DNA from: Lachnoclostridium phytofermentans ISDg
GTDB lineage: Bacteria > Bacillota > Clostridia > Lachnospirales > Lachnospiraceae
Direction of reading: 5' to 3'
Length of the DNA: 64,000 nt
Assembly: GCF_000018685.1 (NCBI RefSeq)
Contig: NC_010001.1
Location: 636,001 to 700,000 of the forward strand
Shown here: one piece after another, positions 52,261 through 62,365 of the stretch
How the letters are laid out: every line of letters begins with the position of its first letter
Numbering within the stretch: the first letter of the stretch is position 1
Notes under the pieces: generated by a model
Told to the model about the DNA's origin: nothing
The model's database searches: none
The model's input: the letters and a program-made list of their open reading frames with translations, nothing else
Translations under genes and position numbers: made by a program

Positions 52261-53655
52261 TTATTGATATTCTGCCATTCTTGTAATAGCAACATAAATG
52301 CCGGAAATCTTATACCATGTTGGAAGGTCAACGATACCTGACTGAGGAAGATTAAATTGTTTTTGGAAAGCTTTTACCGCCGCTGCAGTTGCAGGACCAA
52401 AGATTCCATCGGCTGAGACATTAGGAATTGGATAGTATACATCAGCGATAGCATTTAACTGCTCTTGTAGCTGCATAACGCTAGAGCCAGAGGAACCTAT
52501 CGTTAAATTATACCCTGGGAAGGACACAGGTACTCCGGAAACCTCATACGTAGTATTGATATATATACTATCTCCATAATAATATCTAAGAATTTGAATC
52601 GGTGTATATCCCTGATCTCCAAGAGTTTTAGAACCCCATTGTGTCATTACTTCAGGACAAGATACACGTTTACCATCACAATACTGTGTAAGGATTGGCT
52701 GTTTCACATTTGGACGAGATAAATAGTTATTAAAGATTGTATCAACAACTCTGCTTATGGAATCAAAAAAGTTTCGACCAGGCATAAACTTATGATCGTA
52801 TGCAGTGGAAGAGGTAATAGTAAAACTAAATCCTTTATTACGATACCACTCCGTAAAAACACGGTTTAAGGTAAAAGATTGAATCGCTAATACATTTGCA
52901 TAAATGGTAGATTCTGGCCAGGTAGCATAGATTTCACTGGAGGCTACATTTTTAATGTAATCACGATATGGAACCCAGTAATCCTTAGCCGTTTTGTCAG
53001 TAGGAACCCCATCATGAACGACAATGAATTCAGGAATAACAACATTTGGGAGTACAATTTCACCAGCTTCTTCCAAAGGTTTTATTTCATCTTCCAAAAT
53101 CTTAGGTGGATAATCTCCATATAGGGTATGGTATGGTATTACAAAAGCCTCCGCAGTATTACGGACTCCTGCTGATGGGGTTGGGTCTAGTAAGATATTT
53201 TGTAAGGCATTTACGGTTGGAAGTATTTGTGCTCCAGTTATGATAACCGGTTCAAAACCAGGTGCTTTTATTGTCAAAGTATACTCGGAATACGGCATTG
53301 GAGCACTAGGTTCCAAACTGTAATCCACAGGAGGTGCTGGTAATTCGACGAGCTCTGTTCTTCCTGTATCGCTTGTTTGTAATTCTTCTATAGGTTGTGT
53401 AGAAGGATCACCGGTAAATTGAATACCAACTGTAGCATTACTAATAGGGCGATTGTCTCTAGCAGAAAGTACATCTACAACAAGGCCGCCAAGAGACTGC
53501 GTTTCAACCTGGGCTGGATATACTCTGTAGTCGTTACGAGGCATCATATTAGTACGAGGAATTTGATTATCCATAGTGGGTGAAAATACATCTTTTTCTA
53601 ACCCCAAACCTTCACGGAAGGTAGGGTAACGAAAAGAGTATGGGTTGTATACCAT
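52261..53655 (-). CDS. SleC-like spore cortex-lytic enzyme precursor
   Basis: 464 residues. An N-terminal propeptide-like region contains a beta-sandwich (about 50-165; VVDVLSARDNRPISNATVGI, typical of the SleC prosequence). The middle (about 225-390) matches the SleC/SpoIID-like core: NVLAIQSFTLNRVFTEWYRN, TSSTAYDHKFMPGRN and YCDGKRVSCPEVMTQWGS. A C-terminal PG_binding_1 domain follows (about 395-455; GSSGSSVMQLQEQLNA, DGIFGPATAAAVKAFQ). SleC degrades spore cortex after activation by Csp proteases. GAGG precedes the ATG. SleC identity is likely; a vegetative role is the alternative. Confidence 0.8.
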   Translation of the reverse strand: MVYNPYSFRYPTFREGLGLEKDVFSPTMDNQIPRTNMMPRNDYRVYPAQVETQSLGGLVVDVLSARDNRPISNATVGIQFTGDPSTQPIEELQTSDTGRTELVELPAPPVDYSLEPSAPMPYSEYTLTIKAPGFEPVIITGAQILPTVNALQNILLDPTPSAGVRNTAEAFVIPYHTLYGDYPPKILEDEIKPLEEAGEIVLPNVVIPEFIVVHDGVPTDKTAKDYWVPYRDYIKNVASSEIYATWPESTIYANVLAIQSFTLNRVFTEWYRNKGFSFTITSSTAYDHKFMPGRNFFDSISRVVDTIFNNYLSRPNVKQPILTQYCDGKRVSCPEVMTQWGSKTLGDQGYTPIQILRYYYGDSIYINTTYEVSGVPVSFPGYNLTIGSSGSSVMQLQEQLNAIADVYYPIPNVSADGIFGPATAAAVKAFQKQFNLPQSGIVDLPTWYKISGIYVAITRMAEYQ

Positions 53656-54088
53656 GTCTTACTACCTCAATATACTGGTTCAAGATAAGGTATGCGAAGT
53701 AGCCATGATTGGTGCAAGTACATAGGCCTCTTAGTAATATTAAGAAGGAGCACTTATTAAAACTAATAAGTATGCATTATCTTATTAAGATTAAGTAAAT
53801 ATGCATAATTTAAAATATAGAATAACAAGAATTTTTAGTCATATTCTAGAATAAATATTTCTTGTAATTTTAAAGGTGGTGTGGTATCATTTTAACAATT
53901 TGAGTATTTATTTGCAAAAATTAAGCCTCTGGACTTAAGATGTATCACCTTTAATTTTCATGGATTACATGAAATAAGGAAGAGGCGATATATCTTATTT
54001 TTTTAAATAGGACTTGGTAAAAATATCCAAATAAGTAAAGAAAGACTGAATTAATACTCAAAAAACATAACATAATAGGAGGATTTGT
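53656..54088. other. Intergenic region before carA
   Basis: 433 bases without an ORF. It holds a perfect 9-bp inverted repeat TTAAAGGTG / CACCTTTAA (53870-53878 and 53946-53954) enclosing a smaller TTAAG/CTTAA hairpin, possibly a leader structure of carAB. No PyrR-type anti-antiterminator or other known riboswitch was recognised. Confidence 0.45.
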
Positions 54089-55351
54089 ATGAAAGCTTTT
54101 CTGATACTGGAAGACGGGCACATTTTCGAAGGTAAACATATTGGTTCGAAAAGAGAGGTTATTAGTGAAATCGTATTTAATACCTCAATGACAGGTTATC
54201 TGGAGATATTAACGGATCCATCCTATGCTGGTCAAGCTGTGGTTATGACATATCCGCTTATCGGTAATTATGGTATTTGTCCATCCGATATGGAATCCTT
54301 AAAGGCGTGGCCAGATGGATTTATTGTAAGAGAGACATCACGAGTACCAAGTAATTTTAGATCTAAATTAAGCTTAGAGGAGTTCCTGATTAAGAATGAT
54401 ATCCCTGGAATCTCTGGTGTGGATACAAGATGCTTAACGAAGATTCTTCGTGAGAGCGGTACAATGAACGGCATGATCACTACAAATGAGAATTTCATAA
54501 TTGAAGATGTAATAAATGCATTAAAAGATTATAAAGTAACGGGTGTGGTTAGCAAAGTAAGTTGTAAAGAGAAGAAAGTTACAACACACGAGAACTTTAC
54601 CCCAACTGATTTTGAAATGGCAAAGATGACCTATATGGCATCTACTGAGATGAAAGAAGCAATTGAGAAAGCGACTAAAAATGGTGTTTGTCTTGGTGAA
54701 ATTGCCTTGGCTTGCATGCAGGGAACTGCAGGAATCGCTTATTTAAATAAGTTAGCAGAAGATGAAAACCTAGTAAAAACGCATTATAAGGTTGCATTAA
54801 TGGATTTTGGTTCTAAGAAAAATATTGAACATTGTCTATTAAAAAGAGGCTGTGAAGTAACTGTTTATCCTGCTGATACAAAGGCAGAAGAAATATTAGA
54901 GGCAAACCCAGATGGAATTATGTTAAGTAATGGCCCTGGAGATCCAGCAGAATGTTTTGAAATTATTAAAGAAATTAAAAAATTATCTGAAACAAACATC
55001 CCTATCTTTGCAATTTGTTTAGGGCATCAATTAATGGCACTTGCAAATGATTTTGAAACTAAGAAGATGAAGTACGGACATCGTGGAGCGAACCATCCAG
55101 TGAAAGATTTAGAAACTGGCCGCGTTTATCTGTCCTCCCAGAATCATGGTTATGTAGTAGTGGAAGATACCATTGATGAGTCTAAGGCAGAGGTTCGCTT
55201 TATTAATGCAAATGATAAGACAATAGAGGGAATTAAGTATAAGAATAAAAATATATTTACGGTACAGTTCCATCCGGAGGCATGTGCTGGTCCACAAGAT
55301 TCCGAGTTCCTATTTGATGAGTTTATGAAGATGATGGAGGTAAATGCGTAA
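54089..55351 (+). CDS. carA: Carbamoyl phosphate synthase small subunit, with interdomain insertion
   Basis: Glutaminase subunit that feeds ammonia to CarB for arginine and pyrimidine synthesis. 420 residues, about 60 more than usual. The N-terminal domain (1-about 150; EIVFNTSMTGYLEI, SGVDTR) and the class I glutamine amidotransferase domain (about 234-420; Cys310 in AICLGHQL, His395 and Glu397 in FHPEAC) are both intact. The extra residues lie between them (about 165-230), a helical segment with MKEAIEKATKNGVCLGEIAL. GGAGG lies before the ATG. Overlaps carB by one base (TAATG). Confidence 0.94.
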   Translation: MKAFLILEDGHIFEGKHIGSKREVISEIVFNTSMTGYLEILTDPSYAGQAVVMTYPLIGNYGICPSDMESLKAWPDGFIVRETSRVPSNFRSKLSLEEFLIKNDIPGISGVDTRCLTKILRESGTMNGMITTNENFIIEDVINALKDYKVTGVVSKVSCKEKKVTTHENFTPTDFEMAKMTYMASTEMKEAIEKATKNGVCLGEIALACMQGTAGIAYLNKLAEDENLVKTHYKVALMDFGSKKNIEHCLLKRGCEVTVYPADTKAEEILEANPDGIMLSNGPGDPAECFEIIKEIKKLSETNIPIFAICLGHQLMALANDFETKKMKYGHRGANHPVKDLETGRVYLSSQNHGYVVVEDTIDESKAEVRFINANDKTIEGIKYKNKNIFTVQFHPEACAGPQDSEFLFDEFMKMMEVNA

Positions 55352-58300
55352 TGCCAAAGAATAATAACATTAAGAAAGTTTTAGTGATTGGTTCCGGCCC
55401 GATTGTGATTGGCCAGGCAGCAGAGTTTGATTATGCAGGTACCCAAGCTTGTCGTTCTTTAAAGGAAGAAGGAGTTACAGTTGTATTGGTGAACTCAAAT
55501 CCAGCAACGATCATGACAGACAAAGACATCGCAGATATGGTTTATATAGAGCCATTAACTCCTGATGTAGTAAAGAAGATTATTTTAAAAGAAAAACCAG
55601 ACAGTGTACTTCCAACCCTTGGTGGTCAGGCAGCGTTAAATATTGCAATGGAGTTAGAGGAATCTGGATTCTTAGCAGAAACAGGGACCAAATTAATTGG
55701 AACTACCTCATTAACCATTAAAAAGGCAGAAGACCGTTTAGAGTTTAAGAATACAATGGAGAAAATCGGGGAACCTTGTGCAGCCAGCGTTGTAGTTACT
55801 ACAGTACCGGCGGCAGTTGACTTTGCAGAGACCATCGGTTATCCAGTTGTAATCCGTCCAGCCTATACTCTTGGTGGTTCTGGTGGTGGTATCGCAGCGG
55901 ATAAGGAAGAATTAATTGATATCTGTACGAATGGATTACGCCTTAGCCGTGTGGGACAGTGTTTAATCGAGCGTTGTATCGCTGGGTGGAAAGAGATTGA
56001 ATATGAAGTAATGCGTGATGGTGCAGGAAACTGTATTACGGTATGTAACATGGAAAACTTAGACCCAGTAGGTGTTCATACAGGAGATAGTATCGTAGTT
56101 GCTCCATCTCAGACACTATCCGATAAAGAATACCAGATGTTACGTACCTCTGCATTAAATATTATTACAGAAATAAATATTACAGGTGGATGTAATGTAC
56201 AGTATGCATTAAAGCCGGATAGCTTTGAGTACTGTGTAATTGAAGTTAACCCTCGTGTAAGCCGTTCTTCTGCGCTTGCCTCTAAAGCAACCGGATATCC
56301 AATTGCGAAGGTCGCAGCGAAGATTGCACTTGGTTATACCTTAGATGAGATTCCAAATGCAATTACAGGTAAAACCGTAGCAAGCTTCGAACCAGCACTT
56401 GATTACTGTGTAGTAAAGATTCCAAAGTGGCCATTTGATAAGTTTATTATGGCAAAGAGAACCTTAACGACTCAGATGAAAGCAACTGGTGAAGTAATGA
56501 GTATCTGTACGAACTTCGAAGGTGCTCTTATGAAGGCAGTACGTTCTCTAGAACAGAATATCTATAGTATGAACTATGGTGACTATAGCAAGGACAGCGT
56601 GGAAGATATACGTGAGAAACTTCACTTGATTGATGACAGACGTATCTTTGTTATCGCAGAGGCAATCCGCCGAGGAATTACACCAGAAGAAATTAATGAT
56701 ATTACAAAGATCGACTTATGGTTTATTGATAAAATAGCAATACTTACGGAGATGGAAAAACGCTTAAGTGAAGAACCATTAACGAAAGAGTTAATGTTAG
56801 AAGCTAAGCGTATGGAATTCCCAGATCGTGTGATTGCCCAGTTTAGTGGAAAGACGTTAGAGGAAGTGAAGAAGCTTCGTAAAGAAGAGTATGAAATTCA
56901 TGCAGCATTTAAGACCGTTGACACATGTGCAGCAGAGTTTGAAGCTCAGACCCCTTACTACTATTCCTGCTTTGATAGTGAGAATGAAGTGGATGCTACT
57001 AAGACAAAGAAGAAAGTATTGGTACTTGGTTCTGGCCCAATCCGTATCGGACAGGGTATTGAGTTCGACTACTGCTCCGTACATGCAACTTGGTCTATGA
57101 GTAAGAGCGGCTTCGAGACAATTATCGTAAATAATAATCCGGAAACAGTAAGCACAGACTTTGATATCGCAGATAAGCTTTACTTTGAGCCATTAACTCC
57201 AGAAGATGTGGAAAATATCGTAGATCTGGAACAGCCAGATGGTGCAGTAGTACAGTTTGGTGGTCAGACAGCGATTAAGTTAACTGAAGCACTTCTTAAG
57301 ATGGGAGTTCCAATCTTAGGAACCAGTGCAGAAAATGTTGACGCTGCTGAAGATCGTGAGTTATTCGATGAAATTCTTGAGAAGTGCTGTATTCCTAGAC
57401 CAGCTGGTAAGACTGTATTTACCACGGAGGAAGCAATTGTAGCTGCAAATCAATTAGGTTATCCAGTACTTGTTCGTCCTTCCTACGTACTTGGCGGTGC
57501 AGGAATGCAAATTGCAATCTGTGATGATGACGTTCGTGAGTTTATGGAAATCATTAACCGAAATGTTCAGGAACATCCAATCCTTGTAGATAAGTATTTG
57601 ATGGGAAAAGAAGTCGAGGTGGATGCAGTATGTGATGGCGAGGATATCTTAATCCCTGGTATCATGGAGCACATCGAGAGAGCAGGTATTCACTCAGGTG
57701 ATAGTATCTCTGTTTACCCAGCACAGAGTATAAGTAATAAGGTACAGGATGTAATCGTTGATTATACAAGAAAATTAGCGAAGTCCTTAAATGTAATCGG
57801 TTTAATCAACATCCAGTTCATTGTATATAATGAAGAAGTTTACGTAATCGAGGTTAACCCAAGATCCTCCCGTACGGTACCATACATTAGTAAGGTAACA
57901 AATATTCCAATCGTTTCGCTTGCATCGAAGGCAGTTCTTGGAGAAAAAATTGCAGATTTAGGATATGGCACAGGACTTGCAAAGAAAGCAGATTATATTG
58001 CGATTAAAATGCCTGTTTTCTCCTTCGAGAAACTTCGTGGTGCAGACATTGGCTTAGGACCAGAAATGAAGTCTACAGGTGAGTGCCTTGGTATCGCAAA
58101 AACTTTCAATGAAGCATTATATAAAGCATTCCTAGGTGCTGGTATCAATCTCCCAAAGCATAAGAAGATGATTCTAACCGTAAAGGATGCAGATAAATTA
58201 GAAGCAGTATCAGTAGGTAGAAGATTTAAAGCCCTTGGATACGAAATTTATGCAACAAGAAGTACTGCAAGAGTATTAAAGGAAAATGGAGTGGATGCAA

Positions 58301-58551
58301 TTCCAGTTCAGAAGGTAGACGGAGAATCTCCTACCATTTTAGACTTGCTTCTTGGTCATGAAATTGACTTAGTAGTGGATACTCCAACCCAGGGACGTGA
58401 TAAATCCAGAGATGGTTTCGTAATCCGTCGTATGTCGATTGAAACAGGTGTAACTTGCTTAACTTCTCTTGATACAGCAAATGCATTACTGACAAGTTTA
58501 GAAAATGTGGCCGATGGCGAATTAAGTTTGATTGATATAGCAAGAATTTAA
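55351..58551 (+). CDS. carB: Carbamoyl phosphate synthase large subunit
   Basis: 1066 residues, the standard length. Two homologous ATP-grasp halves (KKVLVIGSGPIVIGQAAEFD near 10 and KKVLVLGSGPIRIGQGIEFD near 555), each with its phosphorylation/carbamate loop, and a C-terminal MGS-like allosteric domain (about 930-1066). It makes carbamoyl phosphate from bicarbonate, ammonia and two ATP, with ammonia tunnelled from CarA. The ATG overlaps the carA stop, so translation is coupled. No other pyr or arg genes lie nearby. Confidence 0.97.
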   Translation: MPKNNNIKKVLVIGSGPIVIGQAAEFDYAGTQACRSLKEEGVTVVLVNSNPATIMTDKDIADMVYIEPLTPDVVKKIILKEKPDSVLPTLGGQAALNIAMELEESGFLAETGTKLIGTTSLTIKKAEDRLEFKNTMEKIGEPCAASVVVTTVPAAVDFAETIGYPVVIRPAYTLGGSGGGIAADKEELIDICTNGLRLSRVGQCLIERCIAGWKEIEYEVMRDGAGNCITVCNMENLDPVGVHTGDSIVVAPSQTLSDKEYQMLRTSALNIITEINITGGCNVQYALKPDSFEYCVIEVNPRVSRSSALASKATGYPIAKVAAKIALGYTLDEIPNAITGKTVASFEPALDYCVVKIPKWPFDKFIMAKRTLTTQMKATGEVMSICTNFEGALMKAVRSLEQNIYSMNYGDYSKDSVEDIREKLHLIDDRRIFVIAEAIRRGITPEEINDITKIDLWFIDKIAILTEMEKRLSEEPLTKELMLEAKRMEFPDRVIAQFSGKTLEEVKKLRKEEYEIHAAFKTVDTCAAEFEAQTPYYYSCFDSENEVDATKTKKKVLVLGSGPIRIGQGIEFDYCSVHATWSMSKSGFETIIVNNNPETVSTDFDIADKLYFEPLTPEDVENIVDLEQPDGAVVQFGGQTAIKLTEALLKMGVPILGTSAENVDAAEDRELFDEILEKCCIPRPAGKTVFTTEEAIVAANQLGYPVLVRPSYVLGGAGMQIAICDDDVREFMEIINRNVQEHPILVDKYLMGKEVEVDAVCDGEDILIPGIMEHIERAGIHSGDSISVYPAQSISNKVQDVIVDYTRKLAKSLNVIGLINIQFIVYNEEVYVIEVNPRSSRTVPYISKVTNIPIVSLASKAVLGEKIADLGYGTGLAKKADYIAIKMPVFSFEKLRGADIGLGPEMKSTGECLGIAKTFNEALYKAFLGAGINLPKHKKMILTVKDADKLEAVSVGRRFKALGYEIYATRSTARVLKENGVDAIPVQKVDGESPTILDLLLGHEIDLVVDTPTQGRDKSRDGFVIRRMSIETGVTCLTSLDTANALLTSLENVADGELSLIDIARI

Positions 58552-58614
58552 GTAGCAACGTAGTTGCTACTTAAAAAGAGGGGTAACTGTGCATACACGT
58601 TACCCCTCTTTTAT
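58547..58614 (+). terminator. Tandem hairpins ending carAB
   Basis: First hairpin TTTAAGTAGCAAC / GTTGCTACTTAAA overlaps the carB stop; the second, AAAGAGGGGTAAC / GTTACCCCTCTTT, is followed by T-rich sequence and is the likely terminator. Confidence 0.9.
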
Positions 58615-58680
58615 TCAGTACATCTAGTGATGCTGGACTACAATTATTAATAAAGCTCTCAAAGTGTACTTTTCTAGTTT

Positions 58681-58719
58681 ATGACAAGGAAAAGTTCGAT
58701 AAGTGTACTTTTTCTTGTT
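58681..58719. repeat. Dispersed hairpin repeat family A, copy A2
   Basis: ATGACAAGGAAAAGTTC ... ACTTTTTCTTGTTT, touching the end of the minus-strand lipoprotein gene, where the hairpin could serve as terminator. Confidence 0.75.
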
Positions 58720-59130
58720 TTAATTTTTTTCTACTAAAGTAAATACATAAGATTCCCCTGCGTCCATCGAACGAGTGTATATCGTTTTAGACTTACCGTA
58801 TTCAATAACGAACTTCTTTTTTTCAGAAGCAAAGACGTGTCCATCTTCATTATCAGAGTACGATTCAGATGTGGAAATGGTGATCGAATTTGAATCAATT
58901 TTAACAACTTTAAACTCCCTTAGGAAGGCGCTTCCTCTCAGGGGAATATCATACGTTTTCTTTGATATAAGATTCTCATAGTAGAACTCATTTTCTGGAT
59001 AATCTATATTTTGATCTGACCATGAGTCGACTAATAAATGTAAGCTATAATTACTTTCTTTTGGTGAGCATGAAACTAATAGTGCAGCGAATAATACGAC
59101 AACAAGACTTGATATTATGCATTTTTTCAT
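58720..59130 (-). CDS. Small hypothetical lipoprotein
   Basis: 136 residues. A signal peptide with lipobox LLVSC (Cys21) indicates a lipid-anchored protein outside the membrane. The mature part (about 115 residues) is polar and beta-rich, with no family recognised. AGGAAAGGATA-type site before the ATG. Single gene between convergent carAB and the mgtA unit. Confidence 0.8.
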   Translation of the reverse strand: MKKCIISSLVVVLFAALLVSCSPKESNYSLHLLVDSWSDQNIDYPENEFYYENLISKKTYDIPLRGSAFLREFKVVKIDSNSITISTSESYSDNEDGHVFASEKKKFVIEYGKSKTIYTRSMDAGESYVFTLVEKN

Positions 59131-59304
59131 ATGAATATCCTTTCCTCTTTCTCATTGTTATAAAAAAAGTTCTATATATGCAGAGATTTACAGAAAATAT
59201 CTTTCAGAGAAAGACTATTAGCTGAGATTAAGCATTGCCACTTTATGACAAATTTTATCCTATTATATCACATAGATAAATGGAGATACAAGTTTAATTG
59301 GAAA

Positions 59305-59455
59305 GAATGCTCAAATGTATCTTCGATTCTTGAGCCAAAGGGAAATAAGACTGAAAGGGGTTAATGGAAGAATGCTAAAGCAAATCTATGATTCTGTAGC
59401 CAAGCGAAATAAGTCTAATAGGATAGAAGTAAGCTCAAGCGAATCTATAATCTTA
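59305..59455. repeat. Degenerate tandem repeat, about 62-65 bp
   Basis: Two and a third units beginning GAATGCTC/GAATGCTA at 59305 and 59370, with a partial third from 59433; shared words include GATTCT, AGCCAAG and GAAATAAG. No ORF in 59131-59462. Confidence 0.6.
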
Positions 59456-59462
59456 AAATAAT

Positions 59463-59512
59463 AAAAAAGTGCTATCGTACAAAAAAATTCACTAGTACGA
59501 CAGCACTTTTTT
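59463..59512. terminator. Terminator of mgtA (bidirectional)
   Basis: Stem AAAAAAGTGCTATCGTAC / GTACGACAGCACTTTTTT (one mismatch), T runs on both strands. Confidence 0.9.
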
Positions 59513-59550
59513 ATTATTATGATTTGACGAACACTTAAAATTACATTTCT

Positions 59551-62313
59551 TTATAAAAGTTCACCATGATGTCTTATATAAGCTTTCTTTAGAACAGTTG
59601 CCAATACCATATACATTAGAATGCAAGGAAGTAAAAAAGCAAAGTATGCCATTGGAAGGGCTACAAATCCGAGCATTGTTCCTAATGCAGTAAATGGAAT
59701 GACTGTTAATACCGCAATCCCTGTAAAGGTGAGCATTGTTACGGAAGCGGATGCATGGCTCTGAATAAATGGGAGCTTTGGTGTACGAATCATGTGAATT
59801 ACTAGAGTTTGACTCCACATGGACTCAACAAACCATCCTGCCTGGAACATAGCTGCATAACTTGCTTGCATTTGTAGTAATGCGGTGCCAGAGTAATGGC
59901 TAGCAAGGTTATGGAATAAAACACCATTGGATACAAACATTGGGCAGAGTACAAAATACATAAATGCATAGGTCAACCAGTCAAAGACAGAACTTGCTGG
60001 GCCAATCCAAATCATAAAACTTCCAACGGAGGAAGCATCCCACTTTCTTGGAACAGTAAGAAACTCTTTATCTACATTATCCCAAGGAATCGCAGTACAA
60101 GATAGATCATAAATGAGATTTAAAATGATTAGGTGTACGCTCATCATTGGAAGGAAAGGAAGTAATGCTGAGGCTACTAATACTGAAAACATGTTGCCAA
60201 AGTTAGATGAAGCTGTCATCTTAATATATTTAATCATATTGGCATAGGTTTTTCTTCCCTCAATAATACCTTCTTCTAAAACCATTAAATCTTTTTCTAA
60301 TAGAATAATATCTGCGGATTCTTTCGCAATGTCTACTGCGGTATCAACGGAGATACCAATGTCAGCAGATTTCATTGCAGCTGCATCATTAATACCATCT
60401 CCCATAAAGCCAACGGTATGCCCACTGTTTCGTAGAACTGTTACAACACGGGATTTTTGGTCTGGTGATAGCTTTGCAAATACATCCGTAGTTTCAGCAG
60501 CTATTGCAAGTGCTTCATCGGTCATTGAATCAATATCTGCACCAAGTAACAGATTACCAACCTCCAAACCAACTTGCTTACAGATACAGCGTGTTACCTT
60601 ATCGTTATCCCCTGTGAGGATTTTGGTTGTAACGCCATGAGCTTTCAGTGCTTTAATTGCATCTTTTGTTGATTCTTTTGGTGGATCAAGAAAAGCGAGG
60701 TAACCAATAAGCACCATGTCGCATTCATCTTTTACTCCAAAAGCACCGACAGGAGAAGGATTTGTTTTTTGAGCTACGGCAATAACACGCATTCCATCTT
60801 CATTAAATCCATTTACAGTTTCAAAAATATTTGATTTTATCTCTTCAGTTAAAGGCTCTACTTTGCCATTGAGTTCCACATAAGAACAAACAGAGAGCAT
60901 TTCTTCTACTGCACCTTTGGTAACCATTTGAGTTTTACCATTTTTATCGCTTACAACGGTGGAAAGACGACGGCGAGTAAAATCAAACGGAATTTCATCG
61001 ACTTTGACATAAGCGGCAGATAAATCAAGTAGCTTCGGATCGGAGGCTTCTTCCTCTTCTGTCTTTCTAATGATAGCAAGGTCCATCAAATTCTTATAAC
61101 CTGTTTGAAAGTAACTGTTCAAATAAGCATGGCGAAGTACACGTCTGTCTTCTTTACCTATAACGTCTAAGTGATATTCCAAAACAACTTGATCCTGGGT
61201 TAATGTACCAGTTTTGTCAGTACAAAGAATATCAATAGCTCCAAAATTCTGGATGGAATTTAAATTCTTAACAATCGTCTTTTTCTTAGACATAGACACT
61301 GCACCTTTTGCAAGGCAAGTGGTTACAATCATTGGTAACATCTCTGGTGTAAGTCCTACTGCAATTGATATAGCAAACAAAAAGGCATCAAGCCAATCAC
61401 CTTTTGTAAGACCATTAATAACAAATACGATAGGAACCATGACTAACATAAATCGGATTAAAACCCAAGAGACAGAGTTTACACCTTTTGTAAAGCTGGT
61501 TTCTACTGCATCGCCAGCAACGGAAGAAGCCATGGAACCAAAGAGTGTATCATCTCCGACAGCGATAATAACAGCAGTAGCACTACCGCTTATTACGTTA
61601 CTCCCCATAAATGCAATATTGTTATAATCAGTTATAGCATCACACGCAGTTCCATAAACAATAGGAAGCTTTTCTAATGGATCATTTTCACCAGTCAGTG
61701 AGGATTGACTGATAAATAAATCTTTTGCACTCAAAATTCTTACATCCGCTGGCACCATATCACCAGCAGCAAGATGAATAATATCGCCAACAACAGCTTC
61801 CTCTAAAGGAATCTCCATCTTTTTTTCTTCAAGACGGTCTACGGTACAAGTTGTCGTAATCATGGCAAGCAGTTTTTCAGCTGCATTACCAGAGCGTGAC
61901 TCTTGCACGAAACGCAAAGTACCTGAGATGAAAACCATAGTCAGGATAATAATTACCGTAATTGGATTGATATCATCGGGAGCATTTTGTTTTAGTGGAA
62001 GGATAATATCTGTTATGGTGGATACGATAGCTAGGCACAATAAGATAATAGTAAAAGGATTAATGAATGCACCTGCTAATTTTTGAATTTGGGATTTCTT
62101 CTTTCCCTCGGTAACTTTGTTGCTACCATGCGATAAACGGCTATCAAGCACGTCTTTTTCAGAAAGTCCATCCATTGATGTTTCTAGATTTTGTAAAATA
62201 ATGTCAGTAGGATTCATAGCTGCAAAGGAAATCGCTTTATTTGCATTATCTCTGCGAGCTTTTATTTCTGCAATTTGTTTTGCAGAAACATTGTGATTTC
62301 TTTTCTTGTTCAT
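59551..62313 (-). CDS. mgtA: Magnesium-translocating P-type ATPase
   Basis: 920 residues, P3-type Mg2+ importer of the MgtA/MgtB family. Cation ATPase N-terminal domain, actuator domain with SLTGENDPLEK, phosphorylation motif CTDKTGTLTQD, nucleotide domain, hinge GFMGDGINDAAAMKSADIGI, and about ten membrane helices including LTPEMLPMIVT in helix 4 and NLIYDLSCTAIPWDN near helix 6, both typical of MgtA. I start at ATG 62313, eight bases after AAGGAGG; the frame is open further upstream but overlaps that site. A small leader ORF lies 52 bases upstream. Expected to be induced at low Mg2+. Confidence 0.95.
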   Translation of the reverse strand: MNKKRNHNVSAKQIAEIKARRDNANKAISFAAMNPTDIILQNLETSMDGLSEKDVLDSRLSHGSNKVTEGKKKSQIQKLAGAFINPFTIILLCLAIVSTITDIILPLKQNAPDDINPITVIIILTMVFISGTLRFVQESRSGNAAEKLLAMITTTCTVDRLEEKKMEIPLEEAVVGDIIHLAAGDMVPADVRILSAKDLFISQSSLTGENDPLEKLPIVYGTACDAITDYNNIAFMGSNVISGSATAVIIAVGDDTLFGSMASSVAGDAVETSFTKGVNSVSWVLIRFMLVMVPIVFVINGLTKGDWLDAFLFAISIAVGLTPEMLPMIVTTCLAKGAVSMSKKKTIVKNLNSIQNFGAIDILCTDKTGTLTQDQVVLEYHLDVIGKEDRRVLRHAYLNSYFQTGYKNLMDLAIIRKTEEEEASDPKLLDLSAAYVKVDEIPFDFTRRRLSTVVSDKNGKTQMVTKGAVEEMLSVCSYVELNGKVEPLTEEIKSNIFETVNGFNEDGMRVIAVAQKTNPSPVGAFGVKDECDMVLIGYLAFLDPPKESTKDAIKALKAHGVTTKILTGDNDKVTRCICKQVGLEVGNLLLGADIDSMTDEALAIAAETTDVFAKLSPDQKSRVVTVLRNSGHTVGFMGDGINDAAAMKSADIGISVDTAVDIAKESADIILLEKDLMVLEEGIIEGRKTYANMIKYIKMTASSNFGNMFSVLVASALLPFLPMMSVHLIILNLIYDLSCTAIPWDNVDKEFLTVPRKWDASSVGSFMIWIGPASSVFDWLTYAFMYFVLCPMFVSNGVLFHNLASHYSGTALLQMQASYAAMFQAGWFVESMWSQTLVIHMIRTPKLPFIQSHASASVTMLTFTGIAVLTVIPFTALGTMLGFVALPMAYFAFLLPCILMYMVLATVLKKAYIRHHGELL

Positions 62314-62365
62314 ATGTCGAACCTCCTTGATGTTATACAATTTTTGGAAGCAAGACATAAACCGA

